Counted from the first letter of the stretch, positions 1-6,325 are shown. The stretch: 7,424 bases of DNA from Bacillota bacterium (GCA_023397245.1 JAEWUH010000265.1:1-7424); one strand, 5' to 3'. Notes: a model not told the origin generated them from the sequence alone. Made by a program: numbers and translations.

Positions 1-297
1 ACGTTCCACAGCAGGGATATTCTTTTCACGGGCCGCAACAAGCTCCGGGTTATCCGCTTTTACCGCCGCAGTGTAAACCACCAGTTCCGCTCCGTCTACA
101 TTTTCTGCCTTTTGTCCCATTGTGACCAGAATCCCGTAGGAACGGATCCGTTCAAGCGTATCCGACTCATTGGTATCCGAACCAGTCAGTTCAAATCCTT
201 TATGATGTAAAATTTCGGCAATCGGGCACATACCCGAACCGCCGATTCCTACAAAATGTATTTTCTTTACTCTGGATAAGATGTCATCGTTCTCCAT
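1..297 (-). CDS. murC: UDP-N-acetylmuramate--L-alanine ligase, N-terminal part (partial)
   Basis: This is the cytoplasmic Mur ligase that joins L-alanine to UDP-N-acetylmuramic acid using ATP, the first step of the peptidoglycan stem peptide. Only the first 99 residues are present and the gene runs off the window at position 1. Visible is the N-terminal UDP-binding Rossmann-like domain: a beta strand followed by the glycine-rich loop GIGGSGM (residues 17-23), then the GSD motif (39-41) ending the second strand, and the downstream VVYTAAV..DNPEL block (73-86) typical of MurC. The ATP-binding central domain and the C-terminal domain lie outside, so catalytic residues cannot be checked. The ATG start is supported by AAGGAG seven to nine bases upstream on the same strand. 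Mpl (the murein-peptide ligase) shares this fold and is the main alternative, but the motif wording and the Gram-positive context favour MurC. It is divergent from dpaA. Confidence 0.9.
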   Translation of the reverse strand, partial: MENDDILSRVKKIHFVGIGGSGMCPIAEILHHKGFELTGSDTNESDTLERIRSYGILVTMGQKAENVDGAELVVYTAAVKADNPELVAAREKNIPAVER

Positions 298-306
298 TTA
301 AATGCG

Positions 307-312
307 CTCCTT
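307..312 (-). promoter_or_regulatory. Ribosome binding site of murC
   Basis: AAGGAG read on the minus strand, nine bases before the ATG at 297-295. It supports that ATG as the true start of the truncated murC reading frame. Confidence 0.75.
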
Positions 313-473
313 AAGTGAGATGTAAGTTCATTCTTTGCATCTTAATATTATAATGCCATACTTATTCATAATAATCATATTTATCAATATATGCAATACA
401 AAATTAAATTCTTTAATAATTTGTAATCGGATTGCGATTTCACTTTCCCGGAAACTTTTTGGGGGCGCTCATT

Positions 474-502
474 CACATAGAGCACAATGGCTCCATAATA
501 TG
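474..502 (+). promoter_or_regulatory. Candidate sigma-K-type sporulation promoter of dpaAB
   Basis: A CATAATATG element (494-502) fits the CATAnnnT pattern used at -10 by the mother-cell sigma factors E and K. CAC (474-476) lies 17 bases upstream, as expected for the short AC-type -35 of sigma-K. Transcription would begin near 508-511, just before the GGAGG at 518-522. In Bacillus subtilis the homologous spoVF operon is under sigma-K control, which supports the reading. The sigma-E -35 pattern fits less well at this spacing. These consensus elements are short, so chance matches in AT-rich DNA are possible. Confidence 0.4.
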
Positions 503-531
503 GTGGGAGAACATCGTGGAGGTTCGGATAT

Positions 532-1392
532 ATGATTGATATAAACAGTTTTGGGGTATTGGGCGGTGATAAACGCCAGATTGCCCTGGCTGAATCGATT
601 GCATCGGACGGGTATACGGTATATGCCTTCGGATTCGACCAGACTGCGTTCACCGGAGACGTTAAAAAAGCGGAGCTGAACGAAGTTGTTTCGAGGTGTG
701 AGAATATTATCCTGCCGCTGCCGGTCACGGCAGACGGAATTCATTTAAATACGCAGTACACTGAAAATAAAATCGTCCTCAATGACAGCTTTGCGGAACT
801 GATGAGAAACAAACAGGTATTCGGCGGAATGATGGGAAAGCTGTACCAGACAAGCGAGATATGGGATTCGATCAATACCTATGATTATTATACGCAGGAG
901 GAATTCGCCGTACGAAATTCCGTGCCGACCGCGGAGGGAGCGATAGAAATCGCAATGCGCGAGTATTCCGGCACAGTCAACGGCAGCAAATGCCTGGTCA
1001 CCGGGTTTGGGAGGCTTGGAAAAATAATTGCGTGGATGCTGCGCGGAATCGGTGCAAACGTTACGGTAAGCGCTCGTAAACAGTCGGATATTGCATGGAT
1101 CGAGTCCTACGGGTATTCCTCCATACTGACCGAAAATATTTGGAATAAGGAACCGTATGACATTATATTCAACACCGCTCCCGCATTGATTTTTAACCGC
1201 CGCCTGCTTTCCAAAATGCGCCCTGCCCCGATTATTATCGATCTTTCCGCAATGCCCGGGGGAGTTGATTTTGAAGCGGCCGCCAAATTTGAAATCAAAG
1301 CAATCCACGCCCTTTCGCTTCCGGGAAAGGTTGCGCCAAAAACAGCCGGAGAAATCATTAAAAACACGATCTATAATCTGATGGAGGAGTGA
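532..1392 (+). CDS. dpaA: Dipicolinate synthase subunit A
   Basis: DpaA (SpoVFA) works with DpaB in the mother cell. Together they convert a lysine-pathway intermediate, 4-hydroxy-tetrahydrodipicolinate, to dipicolinic acid, which is pumped into the forespore and chelates calcium for heat resistance. The 286-residue product matches the family length (about 300). Visible landmarks are an N-terminal GVLGGDKRQ loop (residues 8-16), VPTAEGAIEIAM (131-142), a classical dinucleotide-binding VTGFGRLGK with GxGxxG (156-164), NTAPALI (214-220), IDLSAMPGGVDF (236-247) and the family-typical ALSLPGKVAPKTAGEII (260-276). The second half therefore holds an NAD(P)-binding Rossmann domain resembling D-isomer dehydrogenases. 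The ATG is preceded by GGAGG at 518-522 with a nine-base spacer. The gene is followed directly by dpaB. No asd or dapA follows, unlike the Bacillus subtilis arrangement. Identification is secure. Confidence 0.95.
   Translation: MIDINSFGVLGGDKRQIALAESIASDGYTVYAFGFDQTAFTGDVKKAELNEVVSRCENIILPLPVTADGIHLNTQYTENKIVLNDSFAELMRNKQVFGGMMGKLYQTSEIWDSINTYDYYTQEEFAVRNSVPTAEGAIEIAMREYSGTVNGSKCLVTGFGRLGKIIAWMLRGIGANVTVSARKQSDIAWIESYGYSSILTENIWNKEPYDIIFNTAPALIFNRRLLSKMRPAPIIIDLSAMPGGVDFEAAAKFEIKAIHALSLPGKVAPKTAGEIIKNTIYNLMEE
1383..1389 (+). promoter_or_regulatory. Ribosome binding site deciding the dpaB start
   Basis: GGAGGAG lies inside the last codons of dpaA. An ATG at 1398 is eight bases beyond its AGGAG core, a normal spacing. 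The in-frame GTG at 1389 would overlap the site itself. This favours ATG 1398 over GTG 1389. Confidence 0.7.
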
Positions 1393-1397
1393 TTGGG

Positions 1398-1970
1398 ATG
1401 GAAAGACCGACTTTCGGATATGCGATGTGCGGTTCCTTCTGCACATTTTCAAACGCGATCGAACAGATGCGGCACATTGCGGAAGCAGGCTATCCTCTTC
1501 TGCCGGTTATGTCGCAGAACGCTTATTCCACGGATACCCGGTTTGGCAAGGCAAGTGATTTTATCTGGGAAGTAGAAGATATCTGCGGGAAAAAAATCAT
1601 AAAGAGTATCGTTGAAGCAGAACCGATCGGGCCGAAGAAAATGGTAGACCTGATGATTGTAGCCCCCTGCACGGGGAAAACGCTGGCTAAGCTCGCAAAC
1701 GGCATTACGGACACGTCCGTAACCATGGCTGTAAAGTCAAACTTACGCACCGGATGCCCGGTACTTCTGGCTATCGCCACAAACGACGCGCTGGCCGCTT
1801 CCGCACAGAATATCGGAAAGCTGCTGAATACAAAGAATCTCTATTTTGTTCCGATGAAGCAGGATGATCCGTTGAAAAAACCGACCTCCGTTATAGCGGA
1901 TTTCAGCCTGATTCTTCCTGCGGCGCTTGCCGCGCTTGAGGGAAAACAGCTGCAGCCGATATTCCGTTAA
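1398..1970 (+). CDS. dpaB: Dipicolinate synthase subunit B (flavoprotein-like)
   Basis: DpaB (SpoVFB) is the second subunit of dipicolinate synthase and belongs to the flavoprotein (DFP/UbiX-like) superfamily; it acts with DpaA in the mother cell late in sporulation. The 190-residue product is near the usual length of about 200. Family signatures seen are GSFCT (residues 12-16), corresponding to the N-terminal nucleotide-binding loop, then VEAEPIGPKK (72-81). These are followed by APCTGKTLAKLANGITD (89-105), NDAL (129-132) and PMKQDDPLKKPTS (152-164). An in-frame GTG at 1389 would add three residues and give a four-base overlap with dpaA, but it has no properly spaced ribosome site, so I chose ATG 1398, five bases after the dpaA stop. 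The tight spacing implies one transcript and coupled translation with dpaA. No clear terminator is seen after the stop. Confidence 0.94.
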   Translation: MERPTFGYAMCGSFCTFSNAIEQMRHIAEAGYPLLPVMSQNAYSTDTRFGKASDFIWEVEDICGKKIIKSIVEAEPIGPKKMVDLMIVAPCTGKTLAKLANGITDTSVTMAVKSNLRTGCPVLLAIATNDALAASAQNIGKLLNTKNLYFVPMKQDDPLKKPTSVIADFSLILPAALAALEGKQLQPIFR

Positions 1971-1994
1971 GTACAAGATATTTGATTTTAATGC

Positions 1995-2023
1995 TGTACC
2001 GAAGTAAAGAAATATGATATAAT
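1995..2023 (+). promoter_or_regulatory. Sigma-A-type extended -10 promoter for the zinc-ribbon gene
   Basis: A perfect extended -10, TGATATAAT (2015-2023), lies about 30 bases before the start codon. At 17-base spacing the -35 position reads TGTACC, only three of six matches to TTGACA. A good extended -10 commonly compensates for a weak -35. It separates this transcript from the sporulation genes upstream. Confidence 0.6.
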
Positions 2024-2054
2024 TTTAAAACAAAAGGAACAGAAGGGAAAAAAT

Positions 2055-2534
2055 ATGTACTATTGCCCTAAATGCCAGGTCATCAGTTATGACAAAACCT
2101 GCCCCTCCTGCGGAGGAAAGAAGCTCAGGGAACCCATGCCGGATGACCCGGTGCTTCTGATTACCGCGGATGAGATGAAAGCAGAAACGATTAAAGCTGC
2201 GCTGGAAGATCAAAGCGTACCCTGTGAAGAACGTATCTGCGGGCTGGGAGGACCTCCTTCCGTGCTTGTGGGGAAAAGCGCGTATACGAACAAAAATATC
2301 TTTGTTCCTTACGGAAAACTGGAAGCGGCCCGTGACCTCCTGATCGGAATCGGCATAGCGGATCATTCCGGCCAGCCGGAAGAGGAGAAGGACGGCGCTG
2401 AAGAAATGAGCCCGCGTAAAAAAGTCTTTTGGCGGATCGTTTCGGCGCTTCTGTTTATACTGGCGGTCTGGGGAATTGTTGCCGCAGCGGATTATGCGGC
2501 AAATTCATTAAAGAATATTTTATCAAATCTATGA
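2055..2534 (+). CDS. Zinc-ribbon, DUF2007-like protein with C-terminal membrane helix
   Basis: The function is unknown. The 159-residue product has three parts. Residues 4-19 form a zinc ribbon of two CxxC knuckles (C4, C7, C16, C19) eight residues apart. Residues 32-100 resemble the DUF2007 'putative signal transducing' fold, a small alpha/beta domain with the pattern xLLITADEMKAETIKAAL, a middle strand region, then NIFVPYGKLEAARDLL. A charged linker (103-123) leads to one hydrophobic helix (about 127-148). With no signal peptide and a basic RKK before the helix, the zinc ribbon and domain probably face the cytoplasm (inference). The ATG has AGAAGGGA at 2041-2048, six bases upstream. It lies 19 bases before the sulfhydrylase gene with no terminator between, so they are likely co-transcribed. 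The DUF2007 assignment rests on pattern memory and needs a profile search. Confidence 0.75.
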   Translation: MYYCPKCQVISYDKTCPSCGGKKLREPMPDDPVLLITADEMKAETIKAALEDQSVPCEERICGLGGPPSVLVGKSAYTNKNIFVPYGKLEAARDLLIGIGIADHSGQPEEEKDGAEEMSPRKKVFWRIVSALLFILAVWGIVAAADYAANSLKNILSNL

Positions 2535-2553
2535 AGAATAAAAGGAGACAGAA

Positions 2554-3828
2554 ATGAAAAATTATCATATCGATACAAACTGTATCCATGCCGGCTATGA
2601 GCCGGGAAACGGCGCCCCCCGCGTGCTTCCGATTGTTCAGAGCACAACCTATAAGTACGACAGCGCCCAAACCATGGGCGAGCTTTTCGATTTAAAGGCC
2701 GACGGCTTTTTTTATACCCGCCTCGGCAACCCGACCATTGACGCAGTGGAAAAGAAAATTGCGGCGCTGGAAGGCGGCGTGGGCGCGCTGATTACATCGT
2801 CCGGCCAGGCTGCTTCCCTGATTTCTGTTTTGAACATCTGCCGGGCAGGCGGCCACGTGGTATGTTCCAGTGCAATCTACGGCGGTACCTTTAATCTTTT
2901 TTATAAAACGATGCATGAAATGGGTATCGACTTCACTTTTGTTGCACCGGACTGTCCCGAGCAGGAGCTCAACGCGGCATTCCGTGAGAATACCCGCTGC
3001 GTATTTGCGGAAACGCTCTCCAATCCGTCTCTGGTTGTTACGGATTTGGAAATGTTTGCAAAAGCGGCGCATGCGCATGGCGTTCCCGTCATTGTAGACA
3101 ATACATTTGCAACTCCGATCAACTGCCGCCCGTTCGAGTTTGGTGTGGACATTGTTACGCACTCCACAACAAAGTATATGGACGGTCATGCCGTTCAGGT
3201 CGGCGGGGTAGTCGTTGACAGCGGTAATTTCAACTGGAAAAACGGCAAATTCCCGGAGCTGACGGAGCCGGATGAATCCTACCACGGTATCGTTTACACG
3301 GAACAGTTTGGCAAAGGGGCATACATTGCGAAAGCGCGCACCCACCTGATGCGTGACCTTGGAGCGCAGTCCAGCCCGTTTAATGCGTTCTTGCTGAACC
3401 TTGGACTGGAAACTCTTGCGGTAAGAATGGAACGCCACTGTTCCAATGCCCTTGCCGTTGCCCAATATCTTGAGAAAAACAGCAAAATAGAATGGGTAAA
3501 CTACCCCGGACTTAGAAGCAGCAAATACTATGATCTGGCGAAAAAATATATGCCGAACGGTACCTGCGGCGTAATTTCTTTCGGCGTGAAGGGCGGCAGG
3601 GAAGAGGCGGCCAAATTTATGGAAGGCTTAAAGCTTGCTTCGATTGTCGTACATGTTGCAGACCTGCGTACCTGCGTGCTTCATCCCGCAAGTACAACGC
3701 ATCGCCAGCTGAACGACGAACAGCTTGTTGAGGCCGGAATCAGCCCCAATATGATCCGGATGTCGGTCGGCATTGAAAATATTGAAGATATCCTTGCGGA
3801 TATCGGGCAGGCAATCGAGCAGATCTAA
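2554..3828 (+). CDS. O-acetylhomoserine sulfhydrylase-type PLP enzyme (Cys/Met metabolism family)
   Basis: This is a cytoplasmic PLP enzyme of the Cys/Met metabolism (cystathionine gamma-synthase) family. The length (424 residues) and wording best match O-acetyl-L-homoserine aminocarboxypropyltransferase, which makes homocysteine from O-acetylhomoserine and sulfide. Visible motifs are YTRLGNPT (54-61), the phosphate-binding SSGQAA (82-87), VDNTFATP with the PLP-ring aspartate D182 (181-188), and STTKY with the Schiff-base lysine K207. HPASTTHRQL (377-386) and R402, the likely substrate-carboxylate arginine in RMSVGIE, follow. The insertion around residues 222-268 is typical of sulfhydrylases and lengthens the protein beyond the ~380 residues of cystathionine synthases and lyases. 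AAAGGAG at 2541-2547, six bases before the ATG, supports the start. Methionine gamma-lyase is a less likely alternative. No S-box or T-box leader fits in the 19-base gap upstream. metY or cysD would be the usual symbol, but I leave it blank because substrate is not proven. Confidence 0.88.
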   Translation: MKNYHIDTNCIHAGYEPGNGAPRVLPIVQSTTYKYDSAQTMGELFDLKADGFFYTRLGNPTIDAVEKKIAALEGGVGALITSSGQAASLISVLNICRAGGHVVCSSAIYGGTFNLFYKTMHEMGIDFTFVAPDCPEQELNAAFRENTRCVFAETLSNPSLVVTDLEMFAKAAHAHGVPVIVDNTFATPINCRPFEFGVDIVTHSTTKYMDGHAVQVGGVVVDSGNFNWKNGKFPELTEPDESYHGIVYTEQFGKGAYIAKARTHLMRDLGAQSSPFNAFLLNLGLETLAVRMERHCSNALAVAQYLEKNSKIEWVNYPGLRSSKYYDLAKKYMPNGTCGVISFGVKGGREEAAKFMEGLKLASIVVHVADLRTCVLHPASTTHRQLNDEQLVEAGISPNMIRMSVGIENIEDILADIGQAIEQI

Positions 3829-3847
3829 GAATATAGCTAATAAAAAA

Positions 3848-3873
3848 GGGGATATGGAGTAATCCATATCCTC
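3848..3873. terminator. Bidirectional intrinsic terminator between convergent genes
   Basis: An 11-base-pair stem (3848-3858 with 3863-3873, one G-U pair on the plus strand) closes on a GTAA loop, which as RNA is a GNRA-type tetraloop. Read on the plus strand it is followed by AATTTATTTTTA. Read on the minus strand it is followed by TTTTTTATT, from the A-tract at 3842-3847. It therefore can end the sulfhydrylase transcript and the exporter transcript; the minus-strand version has the better uridine tract. Confidence 0.88.
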
Positions 3874-3888
3874 AATTTATTTTTATGC

Positions 3889-4845
3889 TTACTTTTCAGG
3901 TTCGCAGGATTCCACTTCTGTTCGTGACCGTGGGAATGCGGCGGACTTCGAAAGGCTGACTCCTTTTTCTTTTCTGTTGGTTAAAAATGACGGCTTCAGT
4001 TCCGCAATTAAGATCGCGGCGAAAATAAGTAAAAATCCGATAAATGTTCTTGCGGTGAGCGATTCGCCCAAAAAGAGAATCCCGGACAGCGTGCCAAAAA
4101 GCGATTCGAGGGACATAATTAGAGAAGCCTTTGAAGGCGGCACGTATTTTTGGCACACATTCTGTAAAACCATTGCAATTAAGGTACTGAAGATGCCCAG
4201 ATAAAGCAGCGACCAAACCGAATCCATACCAAGACCTGTGGGAAAACTTTCCGTAAAGAGCGCGACAAGAAGCGCCGCCAGTGACGTAAATGTGAACTGC
4301 GTAAAGGAAAGAAGAATAGGGTCGGTTTTTTCGGTTAAAATACTCACACCGGTGATCTGCGCCGCAAAGGCCGCGCCGCATAAAAGGGAAAGCATGTCCC
4401 CAAAGTTCACCGTAAATCCGGAACGCAAAGACAAAAATCCAATACCGATGATACAGACAAAGGCGGATAGAATATTGAAAACATCCGGCTTTTGATTTTT
4501 TATGATCCAGTATAAAAACGGAACAAGGACTACATAGACGGCTGTCAAAAATGCATTGTTGCCTGCCGTCGTATATTTTATCCCGACCGTCTGAAGATAG
4601 TAGGCAACATAGAGCAATATTCCAAGGATTGCGCCGGACTTTATGGAACGCAGGTCTATTTTTTTTATTCGGTTGAAAAAAAAGACCGGCATCAGTAAAG
4701 CCGCAATTCCGAAGCGTATGGCAATGATGTAACTGGAAGGAACGGATGCTGTCGTGTTTTTTACCACCACAAAAGCGCTGCCCCAGATCACCGTGATGAA
4801 TAATAATCCAAGTTCAGAGACCAGGGACCTGTTTTTCGTATTCAA
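3889..4845 (-). CDS. EamA/DMT-family membrane transporter
   Basis: This is a drug/metabolite transporter superfamily permease of the inner membrane, probably exporting a small metabolite or amino acid; the substrate cannot be told. The 318-residue product has about ten membrane helices: roughly 11-30, 37-58, 71-89, 96-115, 123-141, 149-169, 176-198, 209-229, 239-260 and 264-283. They form two EamA repeats. The first repeat opens with the family-typical FITVIWGSAF (16-25). The second shows SLESLFGTLSGILFLGE (245-261), the conserved glutamate-rich helix. A hydrophilic tail (284-318), mixed charge and longer than usual, follows the last helix. The start is TTG at 4845, the only initiation codon in the right place. 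It has GAGGTG six bases upstream, an in-frame TAA two codons upstream, and no in-frame ATG before the first helix. It is convergent with the sulfhydrylase and divergent from ymfF. Confidence 0.92.
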   Translation of the reverse strand: MNTKNRSLVSELGLLFITVIWGSAFVVVKNTTASVPSSYIIAIRFGIAALLMPVFFFNRIKKIDLRSIKSGAILGILLYVAYYLQTVGIKYTTAGNNAFLTAVYVVLVPFLYWIIKNQKPDVFNILSAFVCIIGIGFLSLRSGFTVNFGDMLSLLCGAAFAAQITGVSILTEKTDPILLSFTQFTFTSLAALLVALFTESFPTGLGMDSVWSLLYLGIFSTLIAMVLQNVCQKYVPPSKASLIMSLESLFGTLSGILFLGESLTARTFIGFLLIFAAILIAELKPSFLTNRKEKGVSLSKSAAFPRSRTEVESCEPEK

Positions 4846-4851
4846 ATATTA

Positions 4852-4857
4852 CACCTC
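4852..4857 (-). promoter_or_regulatory. Ribosome binding site fixing the TTG start of the transporter
   Basis: GAGGTG on the minus strand lies six bases ahead of TTG 4845-4843. An in-frame stop just upstream of the TTG excludes a longer product. Confidence 0.8.
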
Positions 4858-4876
4858 ATTATTTCACATTGTTTTT

Positions 4877-4905
4877 ATTATATCATTGATACCGCGGTAC
4901 TGCAA
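4877..4905 (-). promoter_or_regulatory. Sigma-A-type promoter of the transporter with embedded palindrome
   Basis: On the minus strand, TTGCAG (4905-4900) and TATAAT (4882-4877) are 17 bases apart. TGA in front of the TATAAT gives an extended -10. The perfect ten-base palindrome TACCGCGGTA (4890-4899) occupies the spacer next to the -35, a position where a bound repressor would block polymerase. Confidence 0.65.
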
Positions 4906-4967
4906 TAAAGTATTCCTTAACGGGATCAGCGGGCTGTATGTTCATAGATTATTTTGAATAATATTTC

Positions 4968-4996
4968 TTTTCTAAACCGGTCTGTTGTGATATAAT
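4968..4996 (+). promoter_or_regulatory. Sigma-A-type extended -10 promoter of ymfF-ymfH
   Basis: TGATATAAT (4988-4996) is a perfect extended -10, with a T-rich, weak -35 (TTTTCT) 17 bases upstream. Transcription would begin near 5003, leaving a leader of about 40 bases before ATG 5042. Confidence 0.6.
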
Positions 4997-5026
4997 AAAA
5001 TTTGATTTTAGCCAAGTTTGATTTTT

Positions 5027-5034
5027 GGAGATGA
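5027..5034 (+). promoter_or_regulatory. Ribosome binding site deciding the ymfF start
   Basis: GGAGATGA matches GGAGGTGA at seven of eight positions and stands seven bases before ATG 5042. The upstream in-frame TTG at 5018 would lie before this site and has none of its own; the TTG at 5039 is only four bases away from it. Confidence 0.7.
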
Positions 5035-5041
5035 AAATTTG

Positions 5042-6325
5042 ATGATAGGAATTGAACAGCGCTTTGTTTGCGACGGCGTCAATTTCAGAAGTATCAAAGA
5101 TACCAAGTTCAAAACAATCCGCATGTCCGTTAATTTTATGCTGCCGATTCAAAAATCCGCTGCGGCTGTAAACGCCATTTTGCCGTTTCTGCTCAGCCGT
5201 GCCAGCCGGGAATATCCGGATTATACGAAACTGGGGGAAAGACTAGCGGAGCTTTACGGCGCGGAGATCAACGCCGATGTGCAGAAGCTTGGAGACGTTC
5301 AGATGCTCTCCGTTTCCGCCTCCGGAATTGCCGACCGCTACGCTCTGAACGGGGAAAGCGTTTCAACAGAGCTTTCCAAACTGTTATGCAGTATGATTTT
5401 TGAACCTCCGTTTGAAAACGGCCTGTTTCCCAAAGAAGGATTCGAGCAGGAAAAACGGCAGACGATTGAATTGATTGAATCGGAATTTAACGATAAAAGA
5501 ACCTATGCCAGGCTTCGCTGCGAAGAAATCATGTGCGCCAAGGAGCCTTACGGAATCGGGCGCTACGGCACGAAGGAACAGATTCAGAACCTCAAGCTGG
5601 AGGAAGTTACGCAGGCCTGGAAGTATCTCATTGAGAATGCAAAAATAGAGATTATTGTTCTCGGCGACTGCGATCCCGCGCCTGTTTATAACGATTTTTG
5701 CAGCGCGTTTCAGAAATTAAAAAAGGCGTCGACCGTACCGTGTATTACGGAAAATATAAAACAGGCGGAAAACGTCAATGAATTCACCGAAAAAATGGAT
5801 GTCGCACAGTCCAAGCTTGTGATCGGATTCCGAACCGCTTACGCGATTCCGGATGCGCAAATGCACGCCGTAAAGCTGATGACCGCGTTATACGGCGGAA
5901 CGCCGAATTCAAAGCTGTTTGCCAATGTCCGTGAAAAGCTGAGCCTCTGCTATTACTGCAGCGCGCAGTATATTTCCATGAAAGGCATCATGCTTGTCCA
6001 GAGCGGCGTGGAAACAAAAAATGTCGACCGGGCAAAGCAGGAAATTCTGGCACAGCTGGATGAAATCCGAAAGGGCAGCTTTGACGACGGCGAATTAAAC
6101 GCCGCAAAACTGAGCCTGTGTAACGGTTACCGCTCTGTTTCCGATTCTCTCGGCGGGCTGGAAGCCTGGTATCTTTCCCAGACCTTTAGCCATCAGATGA
6201 TACGCCCGGAAGAGGCAGCCGCAATTATCATGGCGGTTAGCCGTGAGGAAATTATTGACGCGGCGAACCGTGTTTCGCTGGATACCGTTTATCGTCTGGT
6301 AGGAAGCGGGGAAGATGCTCAATGA
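5042..6325 (+). CDS. ymfF: M16-family peptidase-like protein YmfF (non-catalytic partner)
   Basis: This is an M16 (insulinase/processing-peptidase) fold protein. In Bacillus subtilis the YmfF/YmfH pair is genetically required for the 5-aminopentanol modification of elongation factor P; automated annotation often spells it YfmF. From ATG 5042 the product has 427 residues, essentially the family length. The first M16 domain (about 1-200) has no HxxEH: the expected site reads around ILPFLLSRASREYP (46-59), so it should be catalytically inactive, as is usual for this subfamily. The second domain contains SKLFANVREKLSLCYY (290-305), the conserved arginine/tyrosine block that completes the active site of the partner in M16 heterodimers. 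It is probably cytoplasmic, with no signal peptide or membrane helix. The stop overlaps the next start in ATGA, indicating translational coupling with ymfH. TTG 5018 would add eight residues but is poorly supported. Confidence 0.88.
   Translation: MIGIEQRFVCDGVNFRSIKDTKFKTIRMSVNFMLPIQKSAAAVNAILPFLLSRASREYPDYTKLGERLAELYGAEINADVQKLGDVQMLSVSASGIADRYALNGESVSTELSKLLCSMIFEPPFENGLFPKEGFEQEKRQTIELIESEFNDKRTYARLRCEEIMCAKEPYGIGRYGTKEQIQNLKLEEVTQAWKYLIENAKIEIIVLGDCDPAPVYNDFCSAFQKLKKASTVPCITENIKQAENVNEFTEKMDVAQSKLVIGFRTAYAIPDAQMHAVKLMTALYGGTPNSKLFANVREKLSLCYYCSAQYISMKGIMLVQSGVETKNVDRAKQEILAQLDEIRKGSFDDGELNAAKLSLCNGYRSVSDSLGGLEAWYLSQTFSHQMIRPEEAAAIIMAVSREEIIDAANRVSLDTVYRLVGSGEDAQ

Noticed and set aside
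346..354. TATAAT on both strands in the murC-dpaA spacer.
   Set aside because: The near-palindromic AT run gives the hexamer in both directions. I could not find a matching -35 at 16-18 bases for either gene, so I did not call a promoter, although murC must have one nearby.
357..384. Three CATA words about ten bases apart (357, 367, 376), possible sporulation -10 elements.
   Set aside because: None has T at the eighth position of CATAnnnT and no fitting -35 is seen. They also lie about 150 bases from dpaA, and the site at 494 fits better.
444..454. Inverted repeat TTTCC-C-GGAAA upstream of dpaA.
   Set aside because: It has short arms with a one-base centre, cannot fold as an RNA hairpin, and matches no regulator site I recognise.
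335..535. A 66-codon open frame in the murC-dpaA spacer.
   Set aside because: Its first half is low-complexity hydrophobic translation of AT-rich DNA, it has no ribosome site, and it overlaps the dpaA leader and putative promoter.
745..1452. A 235-codon frame antisense to dpaA.
   Set aside because: It is a shadow of the dpaA codon pattern, with no recognisable domain and an Arg/Cys/His-rich composition.
2692..3465. A 257-codon frame antisense to the sulfhydrylase.
   Set aside because: It is opposite a clearly conserved enzyme, has no ribosome site or family motifs, and has a composition typical of antisense translation.
4948..4962. Inverted repeat ATTATT-TTG-AATAAT between the divergent promoters.
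   Set aside because: AT-only six-base arms are expected by chance in such spacers. It does not match the PerR or Fur box patterns I know.
5001..5025. A nine-base direct repeat TTTGATTTT in the ymfF leader, also seen after dpaB (1981-1989).
   Set aside because: It is a low-complexity AT-rich word with no consistent position relative to promoters.
5031..5042. A three-codon minigene (ATG AAA ATT TGA) ending in TGATG at the ymfF start.
   Set aside because: Its ATG directly abuts and overlaps the ribosome site of ymfF, so initiation there is unlikely. This is probably chance.
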